From positions 9,435,001 through 9,499,000 of the forward strand of contig BSBM01000711.1 in assembly GCA_027924585.1 (NCBI GenBank): 64,000 nt of DNA, read 5' to 3'. A program made the translations under genes and the position numbers. This stretch comes from Larix kaempferi. Taxonomy: Eukaryota > Streptophyta > Pinopsida > Pinales > Pinaceae. Position 1 is the first letter of the stretch. Each line of letters begins with the position of its first letter. The notes beneath the pieces were generated by a model. That model was not told where the DNA came from, did not search any database, and was given only the letters and a program-made list of their open reading frames with translations. This document shows, piece by piece, positions 35,110 to 45,779 of this stretch.

Positions 35110-35652
35110 TGTTGAAATATTGTAACTTCTAAGAATATTCTATTTGTCCTTTATTATCCAAAGATGTTTATTCATCCGTTGGGACATTATTATATATCCG
35201 GAGATGTTTATTCATCCGTCGAAATGTTATAACTACGGTTATTAGAATCTCCTAGTGGGGTTGGCCCTAATTTAAGTTATTAGGGGCTATTAGACTCTCC
35301 TAGGAGAATTCGGCCCAGTTAGGGTTAAAATTCAAGTGAAGTAAAGTATAAATAGAGGAGGTGTCTTCCTCATTTAACACACACTCACTCACTTGTGAAC
35401 TCGCATAGGAGAGAGAGAGATTTGCAAAGGAGGAGAAGGAGCTCTTGTTTGGGTATTTAATCTTTGTACTTTTGATCATCTATATTGAGGAAGTTTTGCT
35501 GCTTTTTCTACCCCATGAGGGTTTCCCAGGATAAATTATGTCTCTTGTGTTTATGTTGTGCTTGTTGTTCTTTCAGTGATCCTGTATATGCTATTATTGT
35601 GAAATTGAATGGAATACTGATATTATCTATCTTACCATATTGAATCTTAACA
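35110..35652 (+). repeat. 3' LTR of copia E
   Basis: 543 bp from TGTTGAAATATTG to CTTAACA, preceded by the purine tract at 35,101. TATA box TATAAATAG at about 35,348. Confidence 0.93.
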
Positions 35653-36246
35653 AAATTTTCATCCCAACCTTGACCGCGATGATCGGCGTTGTATGCGCCA
35701 TCATGCTTCCCTATATCTCCTCCTTGGCAATGTCCTTTATCGACGTGGCATTGACACCATCTTATGTCGATGTCTCACCCATGATGAAGCCGAACAAGTT
35801 TTAAATTATTGTCACAGCGAAGCTTGTGGTGGCCACTTCTACAGAATGGCTACTGCCCAAAAGGTCATCCACGCTAGGTATTTATGGACAACACTTTTCA
35901 CTGATTGCATCACAATAGTCAAACATTGGAGGAATTGCCAACTTTTTCCCCCAAATCCAGGATCCCTCCTGCCCCTCTCCATCCAGTCATCGATGATGGC
36001 CCTTTTTGTAAGTGGGCCATCGATTTTAGGGAGTGTAATCCCCCCTCGGCGAATGGATATATAAAATAAATCATTGTGGTTGTCGACTATTTCACTAAAT
36101 GGGCTGAGGCCATGCCTACATTTAACTGTCAAGCTGAGACGGGGACACACTTCTTTTTTAACCATGTCATTACTTGGTTTGGAGTCCCCAAGCAACTTGT
36201 ATCCGACCATGGAAAACACTTTGAATACACTGTCTGGAAACTTTTG
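35653..36246 (+). pseudogene. Element D integrase
   Basis: Resumes pol of D after E. Zinc module: a His pair (HSEACGGHF) followed by two Cys about 35,920-35,940, the spacing of an HHCC finger. Core (several frames): KWAIDFRE, IIVVVDYFTKWAEAMP, FFFNHVITWFGVPKQLVSDHGKHFE. FTKWAEA and ITxFGxP are typical of the Tat/Athila branch. The sequence breaks off after ...VWKLL at 36,246, immediately before a TG. That fits either a deletion or a new insertion starting at 36,247. Confidence 0.85.
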
Positions 36247-36631
36247 TGACATAGACAACCATGAAAATAAAAAGTAGATAAAAGGATAAAATCGGGATAT
36301 ATACAAAATGATAACGTAAAAATAAAATTACTAAATTATTACACACATCCTAAAAAAAAATAGTTACTGATTATACACATCCAATAATTGGTCTAGGATC
36401 ACACAAAGGGTCATAGCAAGCCCAAGTACAAGACATGCATATATGATTACATAAGAAGTGTTTAGGATCCCTAACCTTCCCACTAGTGAATGCTTATTGC
36501 ATTAATGTTATATTTGTTGTGATTAGCCTTGAATATGATGTATTTCTTTTCAAATTAATCATTGATAAATTAAAAAAACAATCAAGTATAGTTTTCAAAC
36601 CCCAAAAGAGAGACAAGCCATCAAGATCTTG

Positions 36632-36652
36632 ATATATATATATATATATATA
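36632..36652. repeat. (TA)n microsatellite
   Basis: About ten TA units. The flanking 36,247-36,900 is AT-rich with no gene that I can support. Confidence 0.9.
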
Positions 36653-36960
36653 GGGGGTTTTTATCTCTTTCTCTCAGTCTTTCCCTACTAGGGAGGCTAC
36701 CATGGTCTCTGACAAAGCAAGGGACACGTGTCTTGCATGTCATGTAGCAATTTTGATACTACAGTAGGAACCTGTTGTTGCAGCAACATCCCCCCAAAAA
36801 AAATTTGTACATATTGGGGCCCCCCCTTTATTTTTTTTGAAAGACGGCTGAAAGAAGTCAATTCTCCTTTTTTACTGTGTTTTCAACTAAAAAAATCCTG
36901 CTTTGAGAATTCCAAGTTTTTCTTCTTCTAAGGATAAAATTTGTGAATTTTTCCTAAAGT

Positions 36961-37700
36961 CGCGGAATCAGTTGAGAAATCCCCCCGCAGTTGCGGAGTC
37001 ATTCACCAATCTGTCCCGAAACCGCGGGAATCGTTCGGGTTTCTCTCTCGAAACGACGGGAGCCATTAGCATAAAGCCTCTCGAAAAGGACTTAGAGATT
37101 TTCTCTCAAATTTGCGGGAATTATTTGGGAAAGTCTCCCGAAGCAGCGGAACCTTTTGAGTTTCCCTTCCGAAATTGCGGAAGCCCTTTTTCGGAAGCCT
37201 TCACGTTATCTTTCCAAAAGACTTAGACTTTTGCGGAACCATTCGGGTTTCCCTTCCGCAACTGCGGAAGCATTTTTGCGAAAGCCTTCACGTTATATTC
37301 CCGAAACCCCATGAAGAATTAGAAGTTTTTCGAGCTGCGGAGGCATTCGCCAATCTGTCCCGAAACTGCGAAAGCTTTCCGCAACTACGGAAGCCTCCAC
37401 GAAGCCCCGCCGAAAGACTTAACTTTTACGGGAGCCATTCCCCAATCCTTTCCGAAACGGTGGGAAGCTTCACAGATTTGTTCTGCAATTGCGGAAGCAA
37501 TTGACTTATCTCCATTGCGGAAAGAAATCGTTTATTTCCCCGAAACTGCGGGACGACTCCGTAAAAACGCCCACAATAGCTCTCCTAAAGTTGCGTTTCG
37601 GAAGGATATGCCAACCTCTTCCGAAACCATTCGCTATATCTTTCTGCAGTTGCGGGTGAAATTCGCGAGTCCACCCCGCAAATGACGGTCACACACAACT
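36961..37700. repeat. CpG-rich cluster of about 20 short dyads (consensus YCCGAAACTGCGGR)
   Basis: Examples: CCGCAGTTGCGG (36,985), CCCGAAACCGCGGG (37,015), CCCGAAGCAGCGGA (37,137), TTCCGAAATTGCGGAA (37,167), TTCCGCAACTGCGGAA (37,254), CCGAAACTGCGGG (about 37,540). Each has complementary arms around a 2-4 base centre, spaced about 25-45 bp. Open frames here (36,903-37,504) only reflect the repeats. The block is far richer in CpG than everything around it. It lies upstream of the leader and frame at 38,598-41,957. It could be a protein-binding array or subterminal repeats of a DNA transposon; I do not recognise it. Confidence 0.7.
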
Positions 37701-37739
37701 ACCGAGGCAGCTCGAAAAGACCGCGACGTACAAACTTTA

Positions 37740-38597
37740 AAAAATGTTTTAATGGCACCACCCACCGTATTAAACACCGCACGTGTCCAACTCGTTTAAA
37801 TGGACGGTTGGGGTTTGGACCGACCACATTGTTTTTTTTTCTCGATTAACAAACACCATTGGGACATCGCTCCAGACTGCTCCAGCTCAACTCGTCGACG
37901 TCCGTGTCCACCTCATTCAGCCATCTTCACGTTGCCAGGTAGGATTTTTAACCGTTATTTTTTTCCCTTTTTCCATGTCAAGCTACCCTTGAGATTTTTT
38001 TCCCCGTCCATAGCATGGTCGTATGTCATTATTTGTTTTTATTTTTAAGGTCACCGAAGCCTTGTAGTTTCTCAGCTCTTCCAAAGCCATAACCATCTCT
38101 ACCCGAGTTTCTCCATCGGCTATGTTTCAAGCGTCGTCACCCTCATTTAAAATCTAAGCTGACCACACAGCTTCTCATAAATATTACTAATAGCGGTGGT
38201 GGTCGGATGAGATCCCTCATCTTTTCACGATTGTGTTCCGGCCTCTGGTTTCATCATAATATTACTTCAATCCAAGCTCACCCACTATTAAACGTTTGAA
38301 GTACAACCATGGAAGACACCCTCCCTTCTAGGGATAGACCGGGAACAGGTTGTTTCCACAACGTATACTTATCCTTTCGAAAACATTCCAAACTTTGTCC
38401 CTTTAAGAGAATCAAGTCTCTATATCCATATTTCTTGTTTGGAGTGTTTCGCTTTGCTTCCCCAACATGTAGCTTCCTAGTTTGTTTATATATCTCATTA
38501 GCATGTTGAAGTGATCCTTCTTTTGGTTAAATATCTCATAATAGGTTACACAATTTTATAATGACTTGTATTTGGTTGCTAGCAGGGATAAGTCAAG
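37740..38597 (+). promoter_or_regulatory. Promoter / spliced-leader-like region ahead of the coiled-coil frame
   Basis: Contains a G-box-like CACGTGTCC (37,782), a C/T-rich leader, a good 5' splice site GCCAG|GTAGGA (about 37,940) and a 3' splice site GGTTGCTAGCAG| (38,584) 13 bases before the ATG at 38,598. If used, they define a 5' UTR exon and a ~640-bp intron. No transcript evidence. Confidence 0.4.
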
Positions 38598-41500
38598 ATG
38601 CCATAAGGTGGTAGGAAGAAAGCTAAAATGATGGAACCACAACCAGCACCACTTAGGATTGAGACTATGTTCCAAGATACTAGGTGCACCACCGGTATTC
38701 CTCCCAAAATCTGTTGGGGCAACATTTACAGGATGATCAGGGACCAAGATATCCTGGATATGTTACTAGAAGAGGGGAAAATCTATCTCAACATCATAAC
38801 TTTAGGCATAGCTAGAGCTGGTACCCGCCCTGAACTGTTCCCATGTTCTGAAGTAATCGGATGGATACTCAAACATACTAATGTAGAGACAAGAGTAATA
38901 CATGACAGCGGGAAAATAGCCATCGCCTCATTCCACCCAGCATATCTTGCCGCAGCCTATAAATTCCCACGTCCCCAGCAAGCTTTGAGTGATTATTGGT
39001 TGGGCCAGATGAACAATATTGAAATGGCCAAAAAATTATTGGTCGCAGGCAAGCACTTAAGAAAGAGAGGTAATGACGATTATGATGTTTAGAATCTAAG
39101 ACCTCCTTTTAGGTTAATCGCCTTGATGTTATGCAGAATCTTCAGCATGCCCGATGGCACTGTATATAAGATATAGTGGATCCCCATCATCCAATTCGTG
39201 GCATCCAAAGGAACTATGTTCGACTAGGCTACGATCTTGTCGGATAGTTTGGCATCAATGGTGACTGCTGCAAGAGAAGGTCTGGCCTTAAAAAAGGAAT
39301 AATTTTACATGTTTTCATATCTTATTGATTGTATTTTGGCCAAGCTATCTTTTCCCAGCTTAGGTTGCACGTGGGATAGAGCCAACACCCCAGTTTACAC
39401 CGCTTTCAGGATGATGTGGGCTCAAAAATACAAAGCCAGCTATAATCTCATCTGTGAAGGGTTCATCATGCCCCTATATGAGAAGATATTCAAGGAAGAA
39501 CCCAACTGTTTGTCGAAAAATGCAATGGAGATCCTGGAGAACTATGGAGAATTTTATTTTTCAGAGCAAGGCACCTACAACAGAATGTTTGGAGGGACTA
39601 AAGCTCCATATATTTTTCCGAGGTATGCTACCGACTATGTGGTCCTCAAGGAGGTAGTGAGACAAATTTTCCTGGATGGAATCGGAGAGGTGCTTAACAA
39701 ACAACATAAGGCTTCTTTCTCGCCTCTACGTTTCTGCATAGGAGCTTACAAATTCTCGGGAGTTGCGTCAGCCGAGGAGTTTGTTCAAGAGCTGAAAGCC
39801 TTCCACTTTGGTGAAGTTATTTTCCACAGGAATGATAGGCGGGGAAAAGTTGCCGAGCATTGCAAAGAAATTTATGCTCATTTTGAGTACGCTCATTATT
39901 ATGATGCCGAGAAAGAGGCATTTAGAGGCATCAGCAACATGGGTGAGCTGCAGATTTGTCGCCAAGGCAGTGGAGCAAGCTCTAGCTCTACCAAGGCCCA
40001 AAAAACTAGCCGACAAAGAGAAAAGGAAGTAGCTGATGCCCGATCCCATGAAGAGAAAAGGTTAAAAGAGGAAGCAAGGTTGCAGCAAGAGGCCGAAGTG
40101 GCAAGATTACAGCAAGAAGCAGAGAATGAAAGGTAGCAAAAGGAGGCTGAGGAAGCCCAGCAGCGGAAAGAGGCTGAAGACGAAATGTTGCAGAAAGAAA
40201 ATGAAGATCAGCCATAAGATGAAGAAGAAGAGAGAAGGCAACAAGCTGAATTAGAGCAGAAAACAGAAGAAGAACTCAAGGTAGTTGAAGATGCTCAGGA
40301 AGGAGGCTCCGACACTCAGGATATGGAAATAGATGTACCTCAAGCAGGTGTCTCCGGTGCTCAAAATGTGGAGGCAGACACAACACAAGCAGGTGTCTCT
40401 GGTACCCAAAATGTGGGAACAGATTCAGCTCAAGTAGTCCAGACCCCACCCGCGGAAGCAGAGATAGATATTATAGATCTCCCAATTGTCCCATACACTC
40501 CTTCAGGAGAGCACACCGTGGCCAGATGAGATGAATTTGTCTATGATAAGAAGAGGAAGGCAATGGTCCTTAAATCGGAAGAGAGGATAAAGAGACTCTT
40601 CCAGGAAGATATTGTTACCCACCAGGAGACCACAGTAATGCAAAATACGAATAAGGCTCCCCTAGCTATGGCATTTGCTGCTGTAGAGACAACAAAAGCA
40701 ACGTTGGACAATGTGGCTGATATAGTTAAAGAAGTTGAGTCGACAAAGAGGAGAGCCCGCATGTTACAACACACTATGGCTAACGAGCAGGCTTATAGAG
40801 ATCTCGTAGTGAATAGGTATAATCGCCTATCTGTTGAACATAAAGAATTGTCGGACAAGTATAACCTTTTGGGAGAAGAACAGGAAAGCATGGCGGTCCA
40901 GATGATGATCTTAGAAGCAGAAAAGAACGATGCAGAAGCTAAAGTATCCCATCTAGAGGCAGATAAGTAGGTGTTGGTTGACCAATTAGAGCAAGCAGAA
41001 GGCAGAGTGATAGATTTGTCTCCTTTCCATTAGCTGTCCTGTAGCATCCTAAAGCAAATCCATGACGCACAGGAACTAATCACTGAGGAAGTATGAAAAC
41101 TCAAGGCCATGGTGGTTAGATTAAAAGAAGTTAATGCAGAGGCCAATAGGCTTAAGGATAAATATACTCGGGTTAAGGCTAACATCATAAGCCAGATAGA
41201 ATGGAGAGAAGGAAAAGTGGATTTCCCCAAGCATCTCCTGTTCAAATCTGTAGATGGTTTTAATGAAGACATAGCCCTTTTGGAATTTTGCAGAAACTGT
41301 AGCATTAAGCTAATGGCCAAAATCTGAGGGACAATGGATAAAAGTAATGGGATTTATCAAAGAATCCATGAAGTGCATGACAAATGCAAGTTGAGTTTCC
41401 CTCAGTCCCTTGATGATTTCCTGGGAAAAGAACAATGTGTGTCTGAGCTAAAGGAAGAGCTGGGCATCCAAACTGAATATGTGAAGAAGATTGATGTCCT

Positions 41501-41957
41501 AGCCATTGATGACCTCCAACATTATATTGGAATGTCATCAATACACAGTCATCTGCTCAAGGAAATGCACTAAGCAGCAGTAGCAGAAATTCAAGGTATT
41601 GGGGCAGAGCTTGGTAAAGATGTAACTTCTCAGAAAATATTACTCCCCACCTCAGCAAATGTAGTTATAAGGGACACTAGCATATGGTTTAGTTACATTG
41701 TAGAAGAGGAGAAGAAAGCAGCAGTAGTAGCAGAAGCAACATCAAACCCGGATTCTTCTCTCCCAACAGCAACAGCTGCAGCAGCAGGCCTGATTTCTTC
41801 TCTCCCGGAAGCAGCAGTAGTCCCAGTTAGCTTGATTTATTCTCTCCCAGCAGTAACAGAAATTCCAGCTGGCTCGATTTCTCCTCTCCCACCACCAGTA
41901 GCAACAACAGCTAGTTTGAGTGCCTCTCTTCCAACTGAAGCGCATGCCCAAGAGTGA
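38598..41957 (+). pseudogene. Large single-frame coiled-coil protein, unknown family (retroelement-associated extra ORF?)
   Basis: 1,119 codons in one frame with no frameshift but about 13 stops (e.g. 38,604; 39,090; 40,134; 40,527; 40,968; 41,325; 41,571), all of which could come from single C-to-T changes. Residues about 10-165: a globular part (TGIPPKICWGNIYRMI, SDYWLGQMNN). About 240-455: a second globular part (NTPVYTAFRMMWAQKYKASY, YIFPRYATDYVVLKEVVRQI). About 460-560: Glu/Lys/Gln-rich coiled coil. About 580-620: repeats AGVSGxQNV. About 660-870: a second coiled coil. About 1,047-1,110: four to five copies of a Ser-Leu-Pro-Ala-rich ~14-residue unit. I do not recognise the family. Extra ORFs of unknown function are known in Tat/Ogre-type gypsy elements, and an OTA-type LTR end and gag follow directly. 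A captured host gene is the alternative. Confidence 0.7.
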
Positions 41958-42100
41958 AAGCACTGATATTAGAACATTAATTCCTATATTTTGTATTTTG
42001 GGCTTTCATATGTATAAAACGTGGAGCTATGGGACAACTGTCCTTTTTCTTTTAAAATAATTTCTGTTAAAAAAGGGGAATCACATTTTTGTCTATTATA

Positions 42101-42879
42101 GGGGGAAAAGTCTGTAGGTGACAAGTGTAAAGGGCCAGGTGGCAGCCCAAAGGGCATTTGGTAACATTATAAATAGAAGTTAGGAAGTAATGTAAAGGAC
42201 TTTTTTGGGCAGGGAATAATTTTCTAGACTTGTACGAGCTATCTTGCACATGTTTTAAGAAAAATAAATCTTCCTAATAAGAGCCTGGAGAGGACGTCTC
42301 TGCATGAGAATGAAGATTGGATGCATTTTGGATTATTCATGTGTCTGATATACTTTGCTGTGAGATCTTTATTACTGTCTTGAATTATTCCATTCTATTA
42401 AATGATCTTGCTTCTCTCTGTGCAAATGAATTCTCTCTTTCATGAGTAATGAAATGTGTTATATTTAATTAGAAGCTATCTTCTGGTATCTCTTAATATT
42501 TGTTGTAGCTTTGTCTTTAAGATTTGATGGCTGTCTGTTTATTCTTTAGATAACTCCTACAGCTCATTGCTCATGCTTTCAATTTGCTCCTTGCAAGGAT
42601 AGTTAGATTTATTTCAGTTTTAGACATAGATCTGTTTTTCCAGTTTTGCATTTAGATTAAATTTAGATTAGGCACTTGCATATCATTATAAAGCATAAAA
42701 TCAAAAGAACGGTGGATCAGGCCATAACCAGTATAATTTGGATCAAATCTCCAAACCCACGGTTGCCGGAACCGTTAACCGGATGGATTCCCCATACCAA
42801 ACGGTAGATAATCTAATTGGGATAATCTATCGGGGAGAATCCCTTTCTGATTGATGCTGCGATCTTCGAGGCATCAACA
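42101..42879 (+). repeat. LTR 3' part of an OTA-type gypsy element 'G' (5' boundary unresolved)
   Basis: The right end is well defined: ...GGCATCAACA (42,879), then ATTTT and TGGCGC (PBS), the usual Ogre/Tat/Athila junction. TATA box TATAAATAG at about 42,168 and AATAAA near 42,264. The left end is uncertain. GGGGGAAAAG at 42,101 could be a purine tract with the LTR starting TGTAGGTGAC at 42,113, but this leaves only ~55 bp before the TATA box. Otherwise the LTR extends far upstream, perhaps to TGACATAG at 36,247. Confidence 0.55.
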
Positions 42880-42884
42880 ATTTT

Positions 42885-42901
42885 TGGCGCTAGAAGGAGG
42901 G
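42885..42901 (+). other. Primer binding site of gypsy element G
   Basis: TGGCGCTAGAAGGAGGG, five bases after the LTR end. Position and TGGCGC start fit OTA-clade elements. I cannot name the tRNA with certainty. Confidence 0.65.
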
Positions 42902-42912
42902 CTTGAAAGTGC

Positions 42913-44601
42913 ATGGCTGATAAGGGAAAATATCCCACTATCATAAATGCTATTGAAAACCTGCTTAAAGAAAGAATTTCAAACAACCCAGACCTTGAAA
43001 TATTAAATCAAGAAAGCCTCGTTTCTGATCCTGAGCCTCAAGAAGCATTGTATGCTATACCTTTTACAGAAATAGAAGACTTGAGGAGGCATACACGATC
43101 CTACGTTAGACAGCTAGGTGGTTTAAACGCGGTGAATTTCCTCCCTAGGAAAAGTACCCCTAGAAAAGAGCCACAATACACCCATGATTCGATTCTTGTT
43201 CAAAGTTTTGAAGAGCTCGTAAATTTAACTTTAGAATAAATTTCAGACCCTCTGAACAAAGTAGATCTTGAAAACTCAGAAAACATTTCAGATCATGAAA
43301 GCCTTGGGCAACTTATTACTCCAAAGAATACTCCACAGAATTCACCTTACAATTCTCCACCAGGGTCTCCACATAGAAACATGGCTGTACCTGCTTGGAG
43401 ACCAAGGGGAGCGTTGAATCTAGCTGGGCCATTCCACAATCTTCCAAAAAATCCAGAGAAGGTCTTACCTAAGTTTGACCTAGGAAAAGCCATTTCAGCC
43501 GAAGATCATCTCAAGAGTTTCTACTTAGCTCTGAATCTTTTGAACGTACATCATGAAGATGTAGTCTGTAGACTTTTTCCATACACGTTCGAGCCAAAAG
43601 TATCATCCTGGTACTTTAGCCTACAACCCAGCTCGATTTCTAGTTGGGATGAATTCGAAAAATGTTTTTTGAAGAAGTATGGAAACCAAAAGACTGTGGC
43701 AACACTTATGAAAGAACTCTTATCCATGAGAATGGAAAAGAAAGAAAAGGTTCAAGACTTTAATCAAAGATTCACAACGCTTTTAAATAATTTCAGTGAA
43801 GCTAATAAACCAACAGAGGAATCTTTGATTGAATATTATACAACAGCTCTTGAAGGACCCATAGCAATGTTCGTAAAAACGTCCAAGAAAACGACCCTTA
43901 TAGAGAACTTCGAAGAAGCTAGAAAGGTAGAAGAAGAAGCTGACAGCATTGCTAAACATGCCTTAGATGCAGAACCAAAACCATCAGCCAACAAAAAACC
44001 TTTGCTGCTCACTAGAGGTAAAGAAGAATCATCTACCGACATGGAAAATGTAGTCAAGATGATGCAGATGTTATCCAATAAGATTGTAGATCTTGAAAAG
44101 GATAAGGCTGCTAGTACATCTAGGAAACCTTTCAAGCCATTTTATAAAAAGAGGGAAGACGACAATCAATCTCATCCACCAATGAATACTTCCCCTGTTT
44201 TAAACCTAAATGAAATCGAGATGGAAAATTTCTGTACTTTTCATCAAGAACCGCATTCGGAAAAGAGCTGCCCCCAATGGATTAACTCCATGAGTCTAGT
44301 CATGAACCAAATGCTGGATTCGCAGATCCCAGACCAAGATGATTCTCCAGAGGAATCGAGCCCTGAATTAGAGGAACCAACCCCAGACACTACTATGGTG
44401 CTATAGGATTGGGTACCTATGACTGAATTAGCAGCAGAGGATCCCATAGAAAGTTCTCCCTCTACCGTAAACGTTGCTACTTGCAGCAAAGGCCCTATTG
44501 TGGATCCTGTGCCAAGCTCGGCTCCTCCTAAGCCTAATGTTTCAAAAGAACTGCCTAGAAGGCATATAACAATTATTCCACCACAGCCTAAAGTCATATA
44601 G
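42913..44601 (+). pseudogene. Gypsy element G gag
   Basis: ATG 12 bases after the PBS. One frame of 563 codons with stops at 43,237 and 44,404 and no frameshift. Residues about 157-330 are a Retrotrans_gag domain: LPKFDLGKAISAEDHLKSFY, VSSWYFSLQPSSISSWDEFE, FLKKYGNQKTVATLMKEL, VQDFNQRFTTLLNNF. Then a Lys-rich linker and a Cys/His motif FCTFHQEPHSEKSCPQW, the kind found near the end of OTA gag proteins. An acidic Pro/Ser tail follows. The sequence breaks off soon after 44,601; no protease or RT follows. Quite different from the gag of element D. Confidence 0.9.
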
Positions 44602-45779
44602 AAAAGTGCATAATCATCTATTAATATGCAAAAATGATCCAATCATATACACTTTTCGGAAAAATGGAACATCGTTCCCAATGTCTATATAATGGAAACT
44701 CATGCCCTATACAAAATATGGCAACTCATGCCCAAAATGCCATATTGTGGCTAGTGTACATATGAGGGTATCTCAATCTTCCTGTCCACTCTTGGAGCTC
44801 CTAGGTGCATCTCCAAAATCGATCTTCCTCTTCTTCAAGCTAGAGGAAGCTGGGTCCTTCTAGCGACTTGGACCACATCTCCCTGGGCCCTAAAACGACA
44901 AAAATAATATGTCAACTTTTCCTGGCAATTATACAAGTATAAAACAAAGTTTAAAAATAAAAGTAGTTTTCAAATCTTAAATAAATCACCATAGGAGAAA
45001 CTATAAGTCGTGAAGGGGTTTCTCTCCTCTCTACTCCAAGTCTCACAGTAATGCCACCTTGCAACATTTAGAACAATAAGATAAATGATGAAATTATATG
45101 CCTATAGTAATTTTCGTTAATATTGCATGATATTTTCATAAATTAGTCAATCTCACCATGAACACAATCGGGTGGTCTTCAGGGCTGGTAGATGGAGAAG
45201 TCAGCTGGACAACCTGCTACGATGCTAGGGTAAACGACATAGGGGCAGATTTAGCCACATCGACGGTGACTACAAAAGTGGGGGGCACAGTGGAAGAAAG
45301 TGAGGTAGAAAAAGGAAGAGTGGACTGGTGTGGGTGAAGTGGAGATGCATCTGTATGGTGATAAACCCCAACTGGTTGTAATATGGATGGGGCCACTCTG
45401 GAAGGAGAAGCGAGGGTGGTGGGGGAATGTGGGGGGGGTGAGTTCTTTGTTGCAGTGGAGGGATGGGTGAATTTGGATGGGTGGTATATCTTGGTTGGAG
45501 GGGGGAGGGTGGAAACATGGGAAACTGTAAGGGAGGTGGTGGAAGGGTTGGGGGGATGATGGAACGAAGGATATGAAACGAAAGGGGGATATAGATGGAA
45601 GTGTGGTGTTGGATGGGAGGGGGGCTGGATGGAAGTGGGTGGGGAGGGATGCATGGAAGGGGACATGTATTCCAAGGGATAAAACTGACATATAAGGTGG
45701 CCAAAAGGCTCGGTAGGGAGGGATAATGGCGCTGGAAGGACGAGGTGCTCGCACGTGCATACACATTTATAACCTCATA

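Larger units (their letters stand above)
22084..35652 (+). mobile_element. Ty1/copia element 'E' inserted in element D (contains a nested giant LTR)
   Basis: 5' LTR 22,084-22,570, 3' LTR 35,110-35,652, PBS at 22,571, purine tract AAGGGGGAG before the 3' LTR. Host sequence D breaks off at 22,083 inside pol and resumes with the integrase at 35,653. Flanking 5-mers AAAGC and AAATT are a degenerate target duplication. Without the nested block at 23,010-30,262 the internal part is about 5.3 kb: a long non-coding leader, a decayed RT remnant, RNase H, then tandem repeats. LTR length difference and visible divergence make it older than C and F. Confidence 0.92.

Noticed and set aside
36903-37504. 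Two plus-strand frames of about 108 residues
   Set aside because: Repeated FRNCGSPF-like residues mirror the dyad motif; no coding evidence.
45217-45766. Three overlapping Pro/Ser/His-rich frames of about 150-170 codons
   Set aside because: Low-complexity C-rich strand keeps several frames open. Only the frame ending PEDHPIVF with a splice donor was used, as an exon of H; the others are shadows.
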